Shown piece after piece: positions 8,201 through 15,817 of a DNA stretch of 64,000 nt. Numbering within the stretch: the stretch's first letter is position 1; every line of letters begins with the position of its first letter. The translations under genes and the position numbers were made by a program. The notes under the pieces are model-generated. The model made no database searches. It saw only the letters and a list, made by a program, of their open reading frames with translations, and was not told the DNA's origin. Origin of the DNA: Tropicimonas marinistellae (GTDB lineage: Bacteria > Pseudomonadota > Alphaproteobacteria > Rhodobacterales > Rhodobacteraceae); NCBI RefSeq assembly GCF_001509585.1, contig NZ_LNCI01000007.1:1-64000 (forward strand), read 5' to 3'.

Positions 8201-9757
8201 ACGCTGATCTCGCCGCCGCCACACCACGATATCTACTCGATCGAAGACCTCGCTCAGCTGATCTACGACCTGAAGCAGATCAACCCGAAGGTGAAGGTAA
8301 CGGTGAAGTTGGTGGCGGCCTCCGGTGTCGGCACGATCGCGGCCGGTGTGGCCAAGGCCGAGGCCGATGTGATCCTGATCTCGGGGCACAACGGCGGCAC
8401 CGGCGCAAGCCCTGCGACATCGATCAAATACGCTGGCCTCCCGTGGGAGATGGGCCTGACCGAGGCGCATCAGGTGCTTGCGATGAACAAGCTGCGCGGC
8501 CGGGTGACGCTGAGGACGGACGGTGGCTTGCGCACCGGGCGCGACATCGTCATCGCCGCGATGCTTGGCGCCGAGGAATACGGCATCGGCACCGCCGCGC
8601 TTATCGCCATGGGCTGCATCATGGTGCGGCAGTGCCAGTCCAACACCTGCCCGGTGGGCGTCTGCACGCAGGACGAGCGGCTGCGGGCCAAGTATACCGG
8701 CACGGCAGACAAGGTGGTGAACCTGATCACTTTCTATGCCCAGGAGGTGCGGGAAATCCTGGCCGAGTTGGGCGCCAAGAGCCTCGACCAGGTGATCGGG
8801 CGCACCGACTTGCTGGCGCAGGTCAGCCGCGGCAACGCCTATCTGGACGATCTGGACCTGAACCCGCTTCTGATCACGGTCGATGGGGCACATGAGATCG
8901 TGTACGACACCGGGAAGCCGCGCAACGAGGTGCCCGACACGCTGGACGCGCAGATCGTGAAGGATGCCAACCGGTTCCTGAAGGACGGGGAGAAGATGCA
9001 GCTCTCCTACGCGGTGCAGAACACGCTGCGGACCATCGGCACCCGCACGTCGAGCCACATCGTGCAGCGGTTCGGCATGCGCAATGCGTTGCAGCCGAAC
9101 CACCTGACGGTGAAGCTCACGGGCTCGGCCGGCCAGTCGCTCGGGGCGTTTGGCGCACCGGGGCTGAAACTGGAGGTTGCGGGCGACGCCAACGATTACG
9201 TGGGCAAGGGGCTCTCGGGCGCCACCATCGTGGTGCGTCCGCCGATGAATTCGCCGCTCAAGGCGGATGCCAACACGATCATCGGCAATACCGTTCTCTA
9301 TGGCGCGACCGACGGGTATCTCTTTGCCGCGGGCCGCGCGGGCGAGCGTTTCGCGGTGCGCAATTCCGGAGCGAAGGTGGTGATCGAGGGCTGTGGCTCC
9401 AACGGGTGCGAATACATGACCGGCGGCGTCGCGGTGATCCTCGGCACGATCGGGGCCAATTTCGGGGCCGGGATGACGGGCGGCATGGCCTATCTCTACG
9501 ACCCGGACGGACGCTCGCGCGAGCTGATGAACCTCGAAACACTGGTGACCTGCCCGGTGACTCACCCCCATTGGGAAGCGGAGCTGCGCGGATTGATCGA
9601 ACGCCACCTCGCCGAAACGGAATCGGTTAAGGCCGCGGATATCCTCCAGCACTGGGATCTGGAACTGGGCAATTTCGTTCAGGCATGTCCGAAGGAAATG
9701 CTGGTGCATATCCCCCATCCGCTGACCACCGAGGAAGGTGCCATTCCGGCCGAGTAA
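5219..9757 (+). CDS. gltB: glutamate synthase large (alpha) subunit GltB
   Basis: This 1512-aa protein is the catalytic subunit of NADPH-dependent glutamate synthase. It hydrolyses glutamine in an N-terminal class-II amidotransferase domain and passes ammonia to 2-oxoglutarate at a central FMN site. The nucleophilic cysteine would be C34 (EHSSCGVGL), exposed after removal of a 33-residue propeptide. The FMN/synthase domain includes a [3Fe-4S] cysteine set in CIMVRQCQSNTCPVGVC, and the C-terminal GXGXG beta-helix domain is present. The start at 5219 overlaps the GFA stop; a longer frame from 4808 is spurious. Length is normal for the family. A strong terminator follows. Confidence 0.97.
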   Translation: MTKYDEHWVAAETAKRDWMAENGMYRAEDEHSSCGVGLVVAIDGKKSRSVVESGITALKAIWHRGAVDADGKTGDGAGIHVQIPVPFFYDQIRRTGHEPDVEKLIAVGQVFLPRIDFGAQETCRTIVESEVLRMGYYIYGWRHVPVNIDCLGEKANATRPEIEQIIISNAKGVDEETFERELYVIRRRIEKAAAAARVPDFYICSLSCRSVIYKGMMLAQDVAEFYPDLLDERFESAFAIYHQRYSTNTFPQWWLAQPFRMLAHNGEINTLKGNVNWMKSHEIRLASSTFGALAEDIKPIIAQGSSDSAALDSVFEMLVRAGRSAPMAKTMLVPESWSKQAVELPEPWRDMYSYVNSVMEPWDGPAALAMTDGRWVCGGLDRNGLRPMRYVVTGEGLLIAGSEVGMVPTNETTVVEKGALGPGQLIAVDMSEGVLYHDTEIKDRLAASQPFGDWVGKINELDEVLEGQAEKPMFTGSELRKRQIASGFSVEELEQILVPMAEDGKEAIASMGDDTPAAVLSEKYRPLSHYFRQNFSQVTNPPIDSLREYRVMSLKTRFGNLKNVLDEDSSQTEIIILDSPFVGNTQFDKLVSEFKSPMVEIDCTFPADGHHNALGEALRRIREDAEEAVRSGAGHIVLTDQYQSADKVPMPMILATSAVHSWLTREGLRTFCSLNVRSAECIDPHYFAVLIGCGATTVNAYLAEDSLADRIERGLLDCTLNEAIARYRAAVDAGLLKIMSKMGISVISSYRGGLNFEAVGLSRALVAEYFPGMVSRISGIGVAGIQRKIEKIHAKGWLGGTDILPIGGFYKARKSGETHAWGAQTMHMLQTACNTGSFELWKQFSKKMQSNPPIHLRDLMDFKPLGRPVPIEEVESITSIRKRFVTPGMSLGALSPEAHKTLNVAMNRIGAKSDSGEGGEDPAHFVPEPNGDNPSAKIKQVASGRFGVTAEYLNHCEELEIKVAQGAKPGEGGQLPGLKVTDLIARLRHSTKGVTLISPPPHHDIYSIEDLAQLIYDLKQINPKVKVTVKLVAASGVGTIAAGVAKAEADVILISGHNGGTGASPATSIKYAGLPWEMGLTEAHQVLAMNKLRGRVTLRTDGGLRTGRDIVIAAMLGAEEYGIGTAALIAMGCIMVRQCQSNTCPVGVCTQDERLRAKYTGTADKVVNLITFYAQEVREILAELGAKSLDQVIGRTDLLAQVSRGNAYLDDLDLNPLLITVDGAHEIVYDTGKPRNEVPDTLDAQIVKDANRFLKDGEKMQLSYAVQNTLRTIGTRTSSHIVQRFGMRNALQPNHLTVKLTGSAGQSLGAFGAPGLKLEVAGDANDYVGKGLSGATIVVRPPMNSPLKADANTIIGNTVLYGATDGYLFAAGRAGERFAVRNSGAKVVIEGCGSNGCEYMTGGVAVILGTIGANFGAGMTGGMAYLYDPDGRSRELMNLETLVTCPVTHPHWEAELRGLIERHLAETESVKAADILQHWDLELGNFVQACPKEMLVHIPHPLTTEEGAIPAE

Positions 9758-9789
9758 ACCTCGGCTCGCGGTAAATATGCGACGACCGC

Positions 9790-9824
9790 GGGGGCAGGCT
9801 CACAGAGCCTGCCCCCTCTTTTTT
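9790..9824 (+). terminator. rho-independent terminator of the glt operon
   Basis: A perfect 11-bp stem (9790-9800 with 9806-9816, GGGGGCAGGCT/AGCCTGCCCCC) closes a 5-nt CACAG loop and is followed by TCTTTTTT. It lies 33 nt after the gltB stop and separates the glt operon from mtgA. Confidence 0.93.
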
Positions 9825-9953
9825 CATGATGTGTTTCCGTCCAGCACGCCGCATGTTGCCTGTATCGCACTGCCACTCCGCTATTCCATTGACCGGCGCA
9901 TTCAGCGTCCATGGCCGCTTGACGCTGTGGGCTCTCCCCGGCATGACTTTGCC

Positions 9954-10709
9954 GTGGCCAGGACGACCAAGAAAAAGAAGACGCCGGCCAAGGGCAGGGC
10001 GAAAAAAACACAGGCAAGGCGCGAGATCCTGCCCGTGCGTGCCGTGCTATTCACGTGGCGCTGGTTCTGGAGGCTGGCCCTCGTCCCGCCGTTGCTTCTT
10101 CTGGCATTGGTCATCCTTTACCGCTTCGTCGATCCGCCCACCACGCATACGATCTGGTCCGAGAAGCGACGGCTCGGTGAAGTGGATCGTCAGTGGGTAG
10201 AGATCGAAGATGTCTCTCCCTACGCGCCGCGCTCGATCGTGGCGGCAGAAGATGCCAACTTCTGCCTGCATTGGGGGTTCGACATGGCCGCGATCCGCGA
10301 TGCCCTGGACGATGGCGCACAGCGCGGCGCCTCGACACTCACGCAGCAGACCGTGAAGAACGTGTTCCTCTGGCAAGGACGGAGCTGGGTCCGAAAGGCA
10401 CTTGAGGCCGCAATCACGCCAGTGGTGGAAATCGTTTGGCCGAAGAAGCGGATCCTTGAGGTCTATCTGAACGTTGCCGAGATGGACACCGGCGTTTTCG
10501 GCATCGAGGCGGCCGCACATCGATATTTCAACACCAGCCCGAGAGACCTCACTGCGACGCAGGCCGCACGCATCGCCGCGGTCCTTCCCAACCCGAAGGG
10601 ACGCGACGCAGCCAATCCGACGTCGTGGCTGCGACAACGCGCATTGGCGATCCGCGACGGGGCCGCAACGATCCACGCCGACGGGCGCGCAGCGTGTTTC
10701 GAGGATTGA
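9954..10709 (+). CDS. mtgA: monofunctional biosynthetic peptidoglycan transglycosylase
   Basis: The roughly 251-aa protein belongs to GT51 and polymerises lipid II into glycan strands at the inner membrane. A lysine/arginine-rich cytoplasmic tail precedes one membrane helix (around residues 35-55 of this start). The GT51 motifs follow: the catalytic Glu in AAEDANFCLHWGFD, then GASTLTQQ, and the KKRILEVYLN block. The open frame extends back to 9738, but that would run through the gltB end and the terminator. GTG 9954, just ahead of the basic tail, is the first sensible start, although its ribosome site is weak. Confidence 0.88.
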   Translation: MARTTKKKKTPAKGRAKKTQARREILPVRAVLFTWRWFWRLALVPPLLLLALVILYRFVDPPTTHTIWSEKRRLGEVDRQWVEIEDVSPYAPRSIVAAEDANFCLHWGFDMAAIRDALDDGAQRGASTLTQQTVKNVFLWQGRSWVRKALEAAITPVVEIVWPKKRILEVYLNVAEMDTGVFGIEAAAHRYFNTSPRDLTATQAARIAAVLPNPKGRDAANPTSWLRQRALAIRDGAATIHADGRAACFED

Positions 10710-10767
10710 AAATGTGCGCCTCCCAAGCCAATAAAGGGCATTCCCGCCGCGTGAGATACGAAAGCAG

Positions 10768-11433
10768 ATGAACCGCCTCTACCACGTTCCTCTCTCCCCA
10801 TTCTGCCGCAAGGTGCGCCTCGTGCTCGCCGAAAAGAAGATCGAGGTCGAACTGGTGGAGGAACGGTATTGGGAGCAGGATGCCGAGTTTTTGCGCCGCA
10901 ATCCGGCCGGCAAGGTGCCGGTACTGCGCATGGGCGGGCGCACGATGTCGGAAAGCCAGGCGATCTGCGAATACCTCGAAGAGGTCGCCCCCGAACCGGC
11001 GCTCATGCCGCGAAAGCCGGAAAGCCGCTACGAGGTACGCCGGCTGTGCGCCTGGTTCGACGACAAGTTCCACCACGAGGTGACGGCCAACCTGCTCTAC
11101 GAGCGCGTGAACAAGAAGATCACGAAGCAGGGCTACCCGGAAAGCCGGAACGTGAAGGCCGGCTCCAAGGCGATCAAGTACCACCTCGACTACATGTCCT
11201 GGCTGTTGGATCAGCGGCGCTGGCTCGCGGGCGATACGATGACGCTGGCGGATTTCGCAGCCGCGGCCCATATCTCCGCCCTGGACTACATCAGCGATGT
11301 GGATTGGAACCGCAGCGCCAATGTCAAGGACTGGTACGCCAAGATCAAGTCCCGGCCGGCGTTTCGCAACCTGCTCGCGGACCAGGTGCCGGGCTTCCCG
11401 CCATCGGTGCAATATGCCGATCTGGATTTCTGA
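10768..11433 (+). CDS. glutathione S-transferase family protein
   Basis: The 221-aa protein has the two-domain GST fold: an N-terminal thioredoxin-like half with SPFCRKVR (residues 9-16), a cis-proline block GKVPVL and the glutathione-contact ESQAICEYLEE, then an all-helical C-terminal half. The cysteine at position 12 resembles Beta/Omega-type GSTs with thiol chemistry rather than classical conjugating enzymes. The substrate cannot be read from sequence. It sits between mtgA and queG on the same strand; a GC-rich hairpin repeat separates it from queG. Confidence 0.88.
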   Translation: MNRLYHVPLSPFCRKVRLVLAEKKIEVELVEERYWEQDAEFLRRNPAGKVPVLRMGGRTMSESQAICEYLEEVAPEPALMPRKPESRYEVRRLCAWFDDKFHHEVTANLLYERVNKKITKQGYPESRNVKAGSKAIKYHLDYMSWLLDQRRWLAGDTMTLADFAAAAHISALDYISDVDWNRSANVKDWYAKIKSRPAFRNLLADQVPGFPPSVQYADLDF

Positions 11434-11448
11434 AGCGGCCGGCGTCGC

Positions 11449-11512
11449 GGGGGGCCCTTTGCCCCCCGTCCGGGGCGACGCCCCGGACTCCCCCCGCGGA
11501 TATTTTCCGACA
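11449..11512. repeat. GC-rich double-hairpin intergenic repeat before queG
   Basis: Two adjacent inverted repeats fill the GST-queG gap: GGGGGG/CCCCCC around CCCTTTG (11449-11467) and a perfect 9-bp TCCGGGGCG/CGCCCCGGA around a single A (11469-11487). An AT-rich GGATATTTTCCGACAG tail follows. The combination of a GC-rich palindrome with an ATATTTT tail resembles dispersed intergenic repeats I recall from Rhodobacterales genomes; that recollection is not verified here. It could end transcription after the GST gene, but the T-run is short. Confidence 0.5.
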
Positions 11513-11523
11513 GAAGAACGCCC

Positions 11524-12558
11524 GTGGAGCGGGTAAGGGCACGGCTGGAAGCACAGGCGCGGGCGGAGGGGTTCTCGGCGATGGGGGTGTGCCGGCCCGA
11601 TGCGATTGGGCATGTGCCCGCCGATCTGAAGGCCTTCGTCGAGCAGGGCTTGCATGGGCAGATGCACTGGCTTGCCGAACGCATGGGCTGGCGGAGCGAT
11701 CCGGCGGCGCTCTGGCCAGAGGCACGTTCCATCGTGATGCTGGCCGAGAGCTACCGACCCGATCATGACCCGCGCAGGGACCTGGAACGACCGGAGATCG
11801 GCAACATCTCGGTCTATGCGCGCGGCAAGGATTATCACGACCTGGTGAAGAAACGGCTGAAGCGGCTGGCCCGCTGGTTGATCGCCGAGGCCGGCGGCGA
11901 GGTAAAGGTCTTTGTCGACACCGCCCCCGTGGCGGAGAAACCGCTGGCGCAGGCCGCCGGGCTCGGCTGGCAGGGAAAACACACAAACCTCGTCGGGCGG
12001 GATCTGGGCAACTGGGTATTCCTCGGGGCAATCTTCACCACGCTGGAATTACCGGCTGATGTACCCGAGGCCGACCGCTGCGGCTCCTGCCGGGCCTGCC
12101 TGGACGCCTGCCCGACCGATGCCTTCCTCGGCCCCTACCGGATGGACGCGCGGCGCTGCATTTCCTACCTGACGATTGAGCACCGTGGACCGGTTGCCGA
12201 AGACTTGCGGGCACGGATGGGCAACCGGATCTATGGTTGCGACGACTGCCTCGCTGCATGCCCCTGGAACAAGTTCGCTGTCGTGGCCAGCGACATACGC
12301 TACGCGGCACGCCCGGATCTGATGGCGCCGCCGCTGGCGGATTTGGCAGCGCTGGACGATGCCGATTTCAGGGCGCGGTTCTCGGGGTCACCGATCAAGC
12401 GGATCGGGCGCGACAGGTTTGTGCGAAACGTCCTCTACGCAATCGGCAATTCCGGCAACCCGGCCCTTACGGATGCTGCTCGGGCGCGATGCGCCGACGC
12501 GGACGCGACTGTGGCGGATGCCGCACGATGGGCCGTTGCACGATTGTCGCGAACGTAA
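11524..12558 (+). CDS. queG: epoxyqueuosine reductase QueG
   Basis: The 344-aa cobalamin- and iron-sulfur-dependent enzyme performs the last step of queuosine synthesis, reducing epoxyqueuosine in tRNA. Two ferredoxin-like cysteine clusters are complete: C186, C189, C192, C196 and C239, C242, C246. Their spacing matches QueG. The start is a GTG at 11524 immediately after the double-hairpin repeat, with only a poor ribosome site (agaagaa), so the start is less certain than the identity. Length is slightly under E. coli QueG (379 aa). It lies downstream of a GST gene. Confidence 0.93.
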   Translation: MERVRARLEAQARAEGFSAMGVCRPDAIGHVPADLKAFVEQGLHGQMHWLAERMGWRSDPAALWPEARSIVMLAESYRPDHDPRRDLERPEIGNISVYARGKDYHDLVKKRLKRLARWLIAEAGGEVKVFVDTAPVAEKPLAQAAGLGWQGKHTNLVGRDLGNWVFLGAIFTTLELPADVPEADRCGSCRACLDACPTDAFLGPYRMDARRCISYLTIEHRGPVAEDLRARMGNRIYGCDDCLAACPWNKFAVVASDIRYAARPDLMAPPLADLAALDDADFRARFSGSPIKRIGRDRFVRNVLYAIGNSGNPALTDAARARCADADATVADAARWAVARLSRT

Positions 12559-12658
12559 AGAAAACAGAATTTGTTCCACGTCATTTTGTCCGGGGGGCTT
12601 CTTCTGCTACATTTGGCTTCCCACATGGGTTTGAGCGACGTCAGAATGGGAGGAAACC

Positions 12659-12856
12659 ATGTCCAAACACATCCTTGACCGGGCCCGCAGCCGCGAATCG
12701 CGCCGCCTTCCCGCGTTCGAGGGAGTGCGGCGCCGTCTGGGTGCCGACGGGTCTCATCCGGCTTCGGTCGCACTCGCCCGTCGTTCCAAGGGTCCGCACA
12801 ATCCCGCACTGCGCTACATGGCCTTTCTTCGGATCGACCGCGGATACAAGGCCTGA
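12659..12856 (+). CDS. small arginine-rich protein of unknown function
   Basis: A 65-codon frame has an excellent ribosome site (GGGAGGAAACC directly before ATG), which is the main reason to believe it. The product is strongly basic, with many arginines and several lysines, and no membrane segment or cysteine. I recognise no family. A -35/-10-like pair (TTGTCC ... CTACAT) lies in the 100-nt gap after queG. It may be a small nucleic-acid-binding protein, but that is only suggested by charge. Confidence 0.5.
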   Translation: MSKHILDRARSRESRRLPAFEGVRRRLGADGSHPASVALARRSKGPHNPALRYMAFLRIDRGYKA

Positions 12857-12926
12857 CGCGGTTTCCGCTGAGCAGGTGAGACACGGTCACGCGTCGCTCT
12901 CTTGTCAAGAGGGCGAGGCCTGACGT

Positions 12927-13400
12927 CTACCAGCGGTGCTCCCGGCCCGCTTCGGAGTTGTTTCGGGAGAGGTGCAACGCCTCGACCGCGGTGCGGATGC
13001 CTTGCGCCGCCGAGGCCTCTCCATATGGTCCGAATGTACTGCCATCGACGACGAACGTGACCGTTGGATAGTCGCTTGAGTCGTTGGTGCGGTAGCCTAC
13101 CAGCGCGTCGACGCCCTTGCCGTAGAAGGCGGCGTGAATCCTCTTTCCGAAGCGTTCCGCCTGTTTCAGCCCCCTGGCGGTGTCGTTGCCAACCACGATG
13201 GCGCGGACGGCCTTGTGGTTGACGTCCACGCCGCCGACAATAAGGCGCTCAACCGTCAGCGCGAGTGGTTGAAAAGTCGGGTCGCCGGTGATCCGATAAT
13301 AGCTCAACGCAAGCGTTGCAGGTGTTGCAATCGCGACGATCAAAGCGACCAGGAGGGAAATCTGGCGCTGAGGCGGCGATTGGCGGTCGGGTGAACTCAT
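12927..13400 (-). CDS. membrane-anchored protein of unknown function
   Basis: The 157-aa product has one hydrophobic segment near the N-terminus (about residues 14-33) and a soluble remainder with a predicted alpha/beta composition, so it is probably anchored and periplasmic. No known motif is visible. It contains no cysteine. It is transcribed towards the small basic ORF and away from ilvE, which reads in the same direction upstream with a 90-nt gap. Function unknown. Confidence 0.65.
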   Translation of the reverse strand: MSSPDRQSPPQRQISLLVALIVAIATPATLALSYYRITGDPTFQPLALTVERLIVGGVDVNHKAVRAIVVGNDTARGLKQAERFGKRIHAAFYGKGVDALVGYRTNDSSDYPTVTFVVDGSTFGPYGEASAAQGIRTAVEALHLSRNNSEAGREHRW

Positions 13401-13490
13401 GCGCGCAGTCTGCGCCCGGTCGTCTCAATGCCCGGTTAACAGCCGCGGAGCGAACCGCCCCGCGACATATTTTTTTCGCTCGTGCGACGG

Positions 13491-14360
13491 TCAGGTACGC
13501 ACGAGCACCTCGTAGGCCTCGGCGATATCACGCGTCAGCGCACCGACCTCGAAGGAATAATCGCCGATCTGCCCGACCGGGGTCACTTCGGCTGCGGTGC
13601 CGGTCAGCCAGCACTGCTGGAACCCCTCCAGTTCCTCCGGGAGGATATATCGCTCGTGCACGGTGATCCCGCGCTCCTTCAGCATCTCGATGACCGTTCG
13701 TCGGGTGATACCGTCCAGGATGCAATCGGGATCGGGCGTGTGCACCTCTCCGTCCTTCACGAAGAAGATGTTGGCGCCCGTCGCTTCGGCCACGTAGCCG
13801 CGAAAATCCATGAACATCGCGTCCGAACACCCCTTCGCCTCGGCCGTGTGCTTCGACATTGTGCAGATCATGTAGAGCCCCGCGGCCTTGGCCGCCGTGG
13901 GGATGGTTTCCGGGCTCGGGCGCTTCCACTTCGAGATGTCGAGCTTCGCGCCGCTGGTCTTGGCGTCGCCGTAGTAGGCGCCCCATTCCCATCCGGTGAC
14001 CGCCATCCGCACCGGGTTTCGCGAAGAACTGACACCCATGTCTTCGCCGGCGCCACGGAAGGCGACCACGCGCACATAGGCATCCGTCCAGCCGTTGGCG
14101 GCCAGCATGTCGTACTTTGCCTTCTCGATCTGCTCGACTGTCCACGGGATCTCCATGTCGATCAGCTTGCCCGACCGGAGAAGCCGTTCGGAATGCTCGA
14201 CCCCCTTGAAGATCTTTCCGTTGTAGCACCGCTCGCCCTCGAAGACTGACGAGGCGTAGTGCAGCGCATGCGAGAGTACGTGCACGTTGGCCTCGCGCCA
14301 GGGCACGAGTTGCCCATCCATCCAGATGAACCCGTCACGATCGTCATACGCGCCAGCCAT
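13491..14360 (-). CDS. ilvE: branched-chain amino acid aminotransferase
   Basis: The 289-aa class IV PLP aminotransferase catalyses the last step of leucine, isoleucine and valine synthesis and the first of their breakdown. The PLP lysine is K158 in TAAKAAGLY, and the downstream GYVAEATGANIFFVKDG block matches the cofactor-phosphate region. The start at 14360 has a GGAGAGAAG ribosome site; a frame from 14546 adds 62 unlikely residues. It is divergent from a MarR-type regulator across an AT-rich region with two TTGCGCAA palindromes. Confidence 0.94.
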   Translation of the reverse strand: MAGAYDDRDGFIWMDGQLVPWREANVHVLSHALHYASSVFEGERCYNGKIFKGVEHSERLLRSGKLIDMEIPWTVEQIEKAKYDMLAANGWTDAYVRVVAFRGAGEDMGVSSSRNPVRMAVTGWEWGAYYGDAKTSGAKLDISKWKRPSPETIPTAAKAAGLYMICTMSKHTAEAKGCSDAMFMDFRGYVAEATGANIFFVKDGEVHTPDPDCILDGITRRTVIEMLKERGITVHERYILPEELEGFQQCWLTGTAAEVTPVGQIGDYSFEVGALTRDIAEAYEVLVRT

Positions 14361-14392
14361 TTCTTCTCTCCTCGGCCAGTAGTTTTCAAAAG

Positions 14393-14432
14393 TTGCGCAA
14401 TTTATGTCCGTTTCGGTCGTATTATTGCGCAA
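14393..14432. promoter_or_regulatory. two TTGCGCAA palindromes between ilvE and the MarR-type gene
   Basis: The self-complementary octamer TTGCGCAA occurs at 14393-14400 and 14425-14432. The centres are 32 bp apart, close to three helical turns, and both flanks are AT-rich. They lie between the divergent ilvE and petP-like genes, where an autoregulatory MarR dimer would bind. The sequence CCGTTTCGGTCGT between them recurs downstream of dxs. Operator function is inference. Confidence 0.5.
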
Positions 14433-14518
14433 ATTCTGACCGGAGCTAGCATTTGCCTCTGGCAATGTCAACAACGCTGACATAAAATGTGAAGCAACGA
14501 AGTCAGACGGATTCCGAT

Positions 14519-15031
14519 ATGACGGACAGGCCGAGCGGGGACACAAAGCGCGGCGAAACGCTGCTGTATCTCACGGACGAGCAATTGCGGAAGGGAATCG
14601 AGGCAATGTTCTTTGCCTACAAGGGGTTCACTTCCGACCCCGACCGGATTCTGGTCGAGCGCGGGTATGGCCGCGCACATCACCGCGCGATCCACTTCAT
14701 ACATCGCTCCCACGGCACGACGGTGAACAACCTGCTGGAGATCCTTGGTGTCACGAAGCAGTCGCTCAACCGCGTTCTGCGCACGCTGATCGAGGACGGA
14801 TTGGTGGAGAGTCGCGTAGGTACGCGCGACAAGCGCGAACGGCACCTCTATCTGACCGAAGCGGGCCAGGTACTCGAAAGAGAATTGAGCGATGTGCAGC
14901 AGGCCCGGATGCGGGATGCGTTTCGATCGGCCGGTCCAGGCGCCGTCGCAGGCTTCCGAACGGTGCTGGAAGCAATGATGGATCCGGAGATGCGTCGTCG
15001 GTATCAACGGCTGGCGGAGAACGGTCAATGA
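14519..15031 (+). CDS. petP: MarR-family transcriptional regulator, PetP-like
   Basis: The 170-aa protein has a winged helix-turn-helix region with the MarR pattern: recognition helix around GVTKQSLNRVLRTLIEDGLV, then a wing with RDKRERHLYLTEAG. In Rhodobacter capsulatus a MarR-like gene, petP, directly precedes petR, whose response regulator is needed for cytochrome bc1 expression. The order and the 4-nt overlap with the next gene fit that pair. An in-frame GTG lies 30 nt upstream (14489), so the exact start is uncertain. It is divergent from ilvE and probably binds the intervening palindromes. Confidence 0.8.
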   Translation: MTDRPSGDTKRGETLLYLTDEQLRKGIEAMFFAYKGFTSDPDRILVERGYGRAHHRAIHFIHRSHGTTVNNLLEILGVTKQSLNRVLRTLIEDGLVESRVGTRDKRERHLYLTEAGQVLERELSDVQQARMRDAFRSAGPGAVAGFRTVLEAMMDPEMRRRYQRLAENGQ

Positions 15032-15750
15032 ACGAGTTCCCTGCGGGGGGTGCCGATGTCGAAGCTCACCTGCTGATTGTCGACGACGATGCCCGCATAC
15101 GCGAACTGTTGCAGAAATTCCTGATCCGGCACGGTTTTCTCGTAAGCGCCGCACGGGATGCCGCGCAGGCAAGGCGATTGCTCTCGGGGCTGGAATTCGA
15201 CCTGATCGTGCTCGATGTAATGATGCCGGGAGAAGACGGCGTGAGCCTGACGGCGGCGCTTCGGACGGAGCTGGCAACACCGATCCTGCTGCTAACCGCG
15301 CGCGGAGAGACCGAAGACCGGATCGCGGGCCTTGAGGCCGGTGCTGACGACTACCTCGCCAAGCCATTCGAACCGAAAGAACTCCTGCTGCGGATTAACG
15401 CGATATTGCGGCGCATTCCGAACGAAACCGCCGCGGATGCCGGCCCCAAGGTTCTGACCCTCGGCCCGGCGCGGTATGATATCGAGAAAGCGGAACTCTG
15501 GCGCGGCGAGGATCTGGTGCGGCTCACGGCAACCGAGGTTCAGCTGATGCGGATCTTTTCCGCCAATCCCGGCGTTCCGCTGAGCCGCACACAGCTTGTG
15601 GAAGAACTTGGCCGCGACGGTGGACAGGCACAGGAGCGCGCCGTGGACGTGCAGATCACGCGACTGCGGCGCAAGATAGAAAGCGATCCGCGACAGCCGC
15701 GCTACCTGCAAACGGTGCGCGGGGCCGGCTACATGCTGGCACCGGACTGA
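15028..15750 (+). CDS. petR: OmpR-family response regulator, PetR-like
   Basis: The 240-aa protein has a receiver domain (acidic pocket D19-D21, phosphoacceptor D63 in LDVMMPGEDG, T90, K112) and a C-terminal OmpR winged helix ending in RRKIESDPRQPRYLQTVRG. It overlaps the MarR-type gene by 4 nt. The arrangement matches petP-petR of R. capsulatus, where PetR is required for cytochrome bc1 gene expression. No histidine kinase lies nearby and no petABC operon follows, so it is an orphan regulator here. The identification as PetR rests on context and length. Confidence 0.82.
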   Translation: MNEFPAGGADVEAHLLIVDDDARIRELLQKFLIRHGFLVSAARDAAQARRLLSGLEFDLIVLDVMMPGEDGVSLTAALRTELATPILLLTARGETEDRIAGLEAGADDYLAKPFEPKELLLRINAILRRIPNETAADAGPKVLTLGPARYDIEKAELWRGEDLVRLTATEVQLMRIFSANPGVPLSRTQLVEELGRDGGQAQERAVDVQITRLRRKIESDPRQPRYLQTVRGAGYMLAPD

Positions 15751-15817
15751 AGAAAGACATCGGCGGCAGCCATGCCGTCGACGAGCATGTTGCAACACGA
15801 AGGGAGGGCGCCCGCCC

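Noticed and set aside
7369-8895. A 508-codon plus-strand frame inside gltB
   Set aside because: It lies in another frame of a clearly conserved gltB region, is rich in Arg/Gly/Ala and has no family features.
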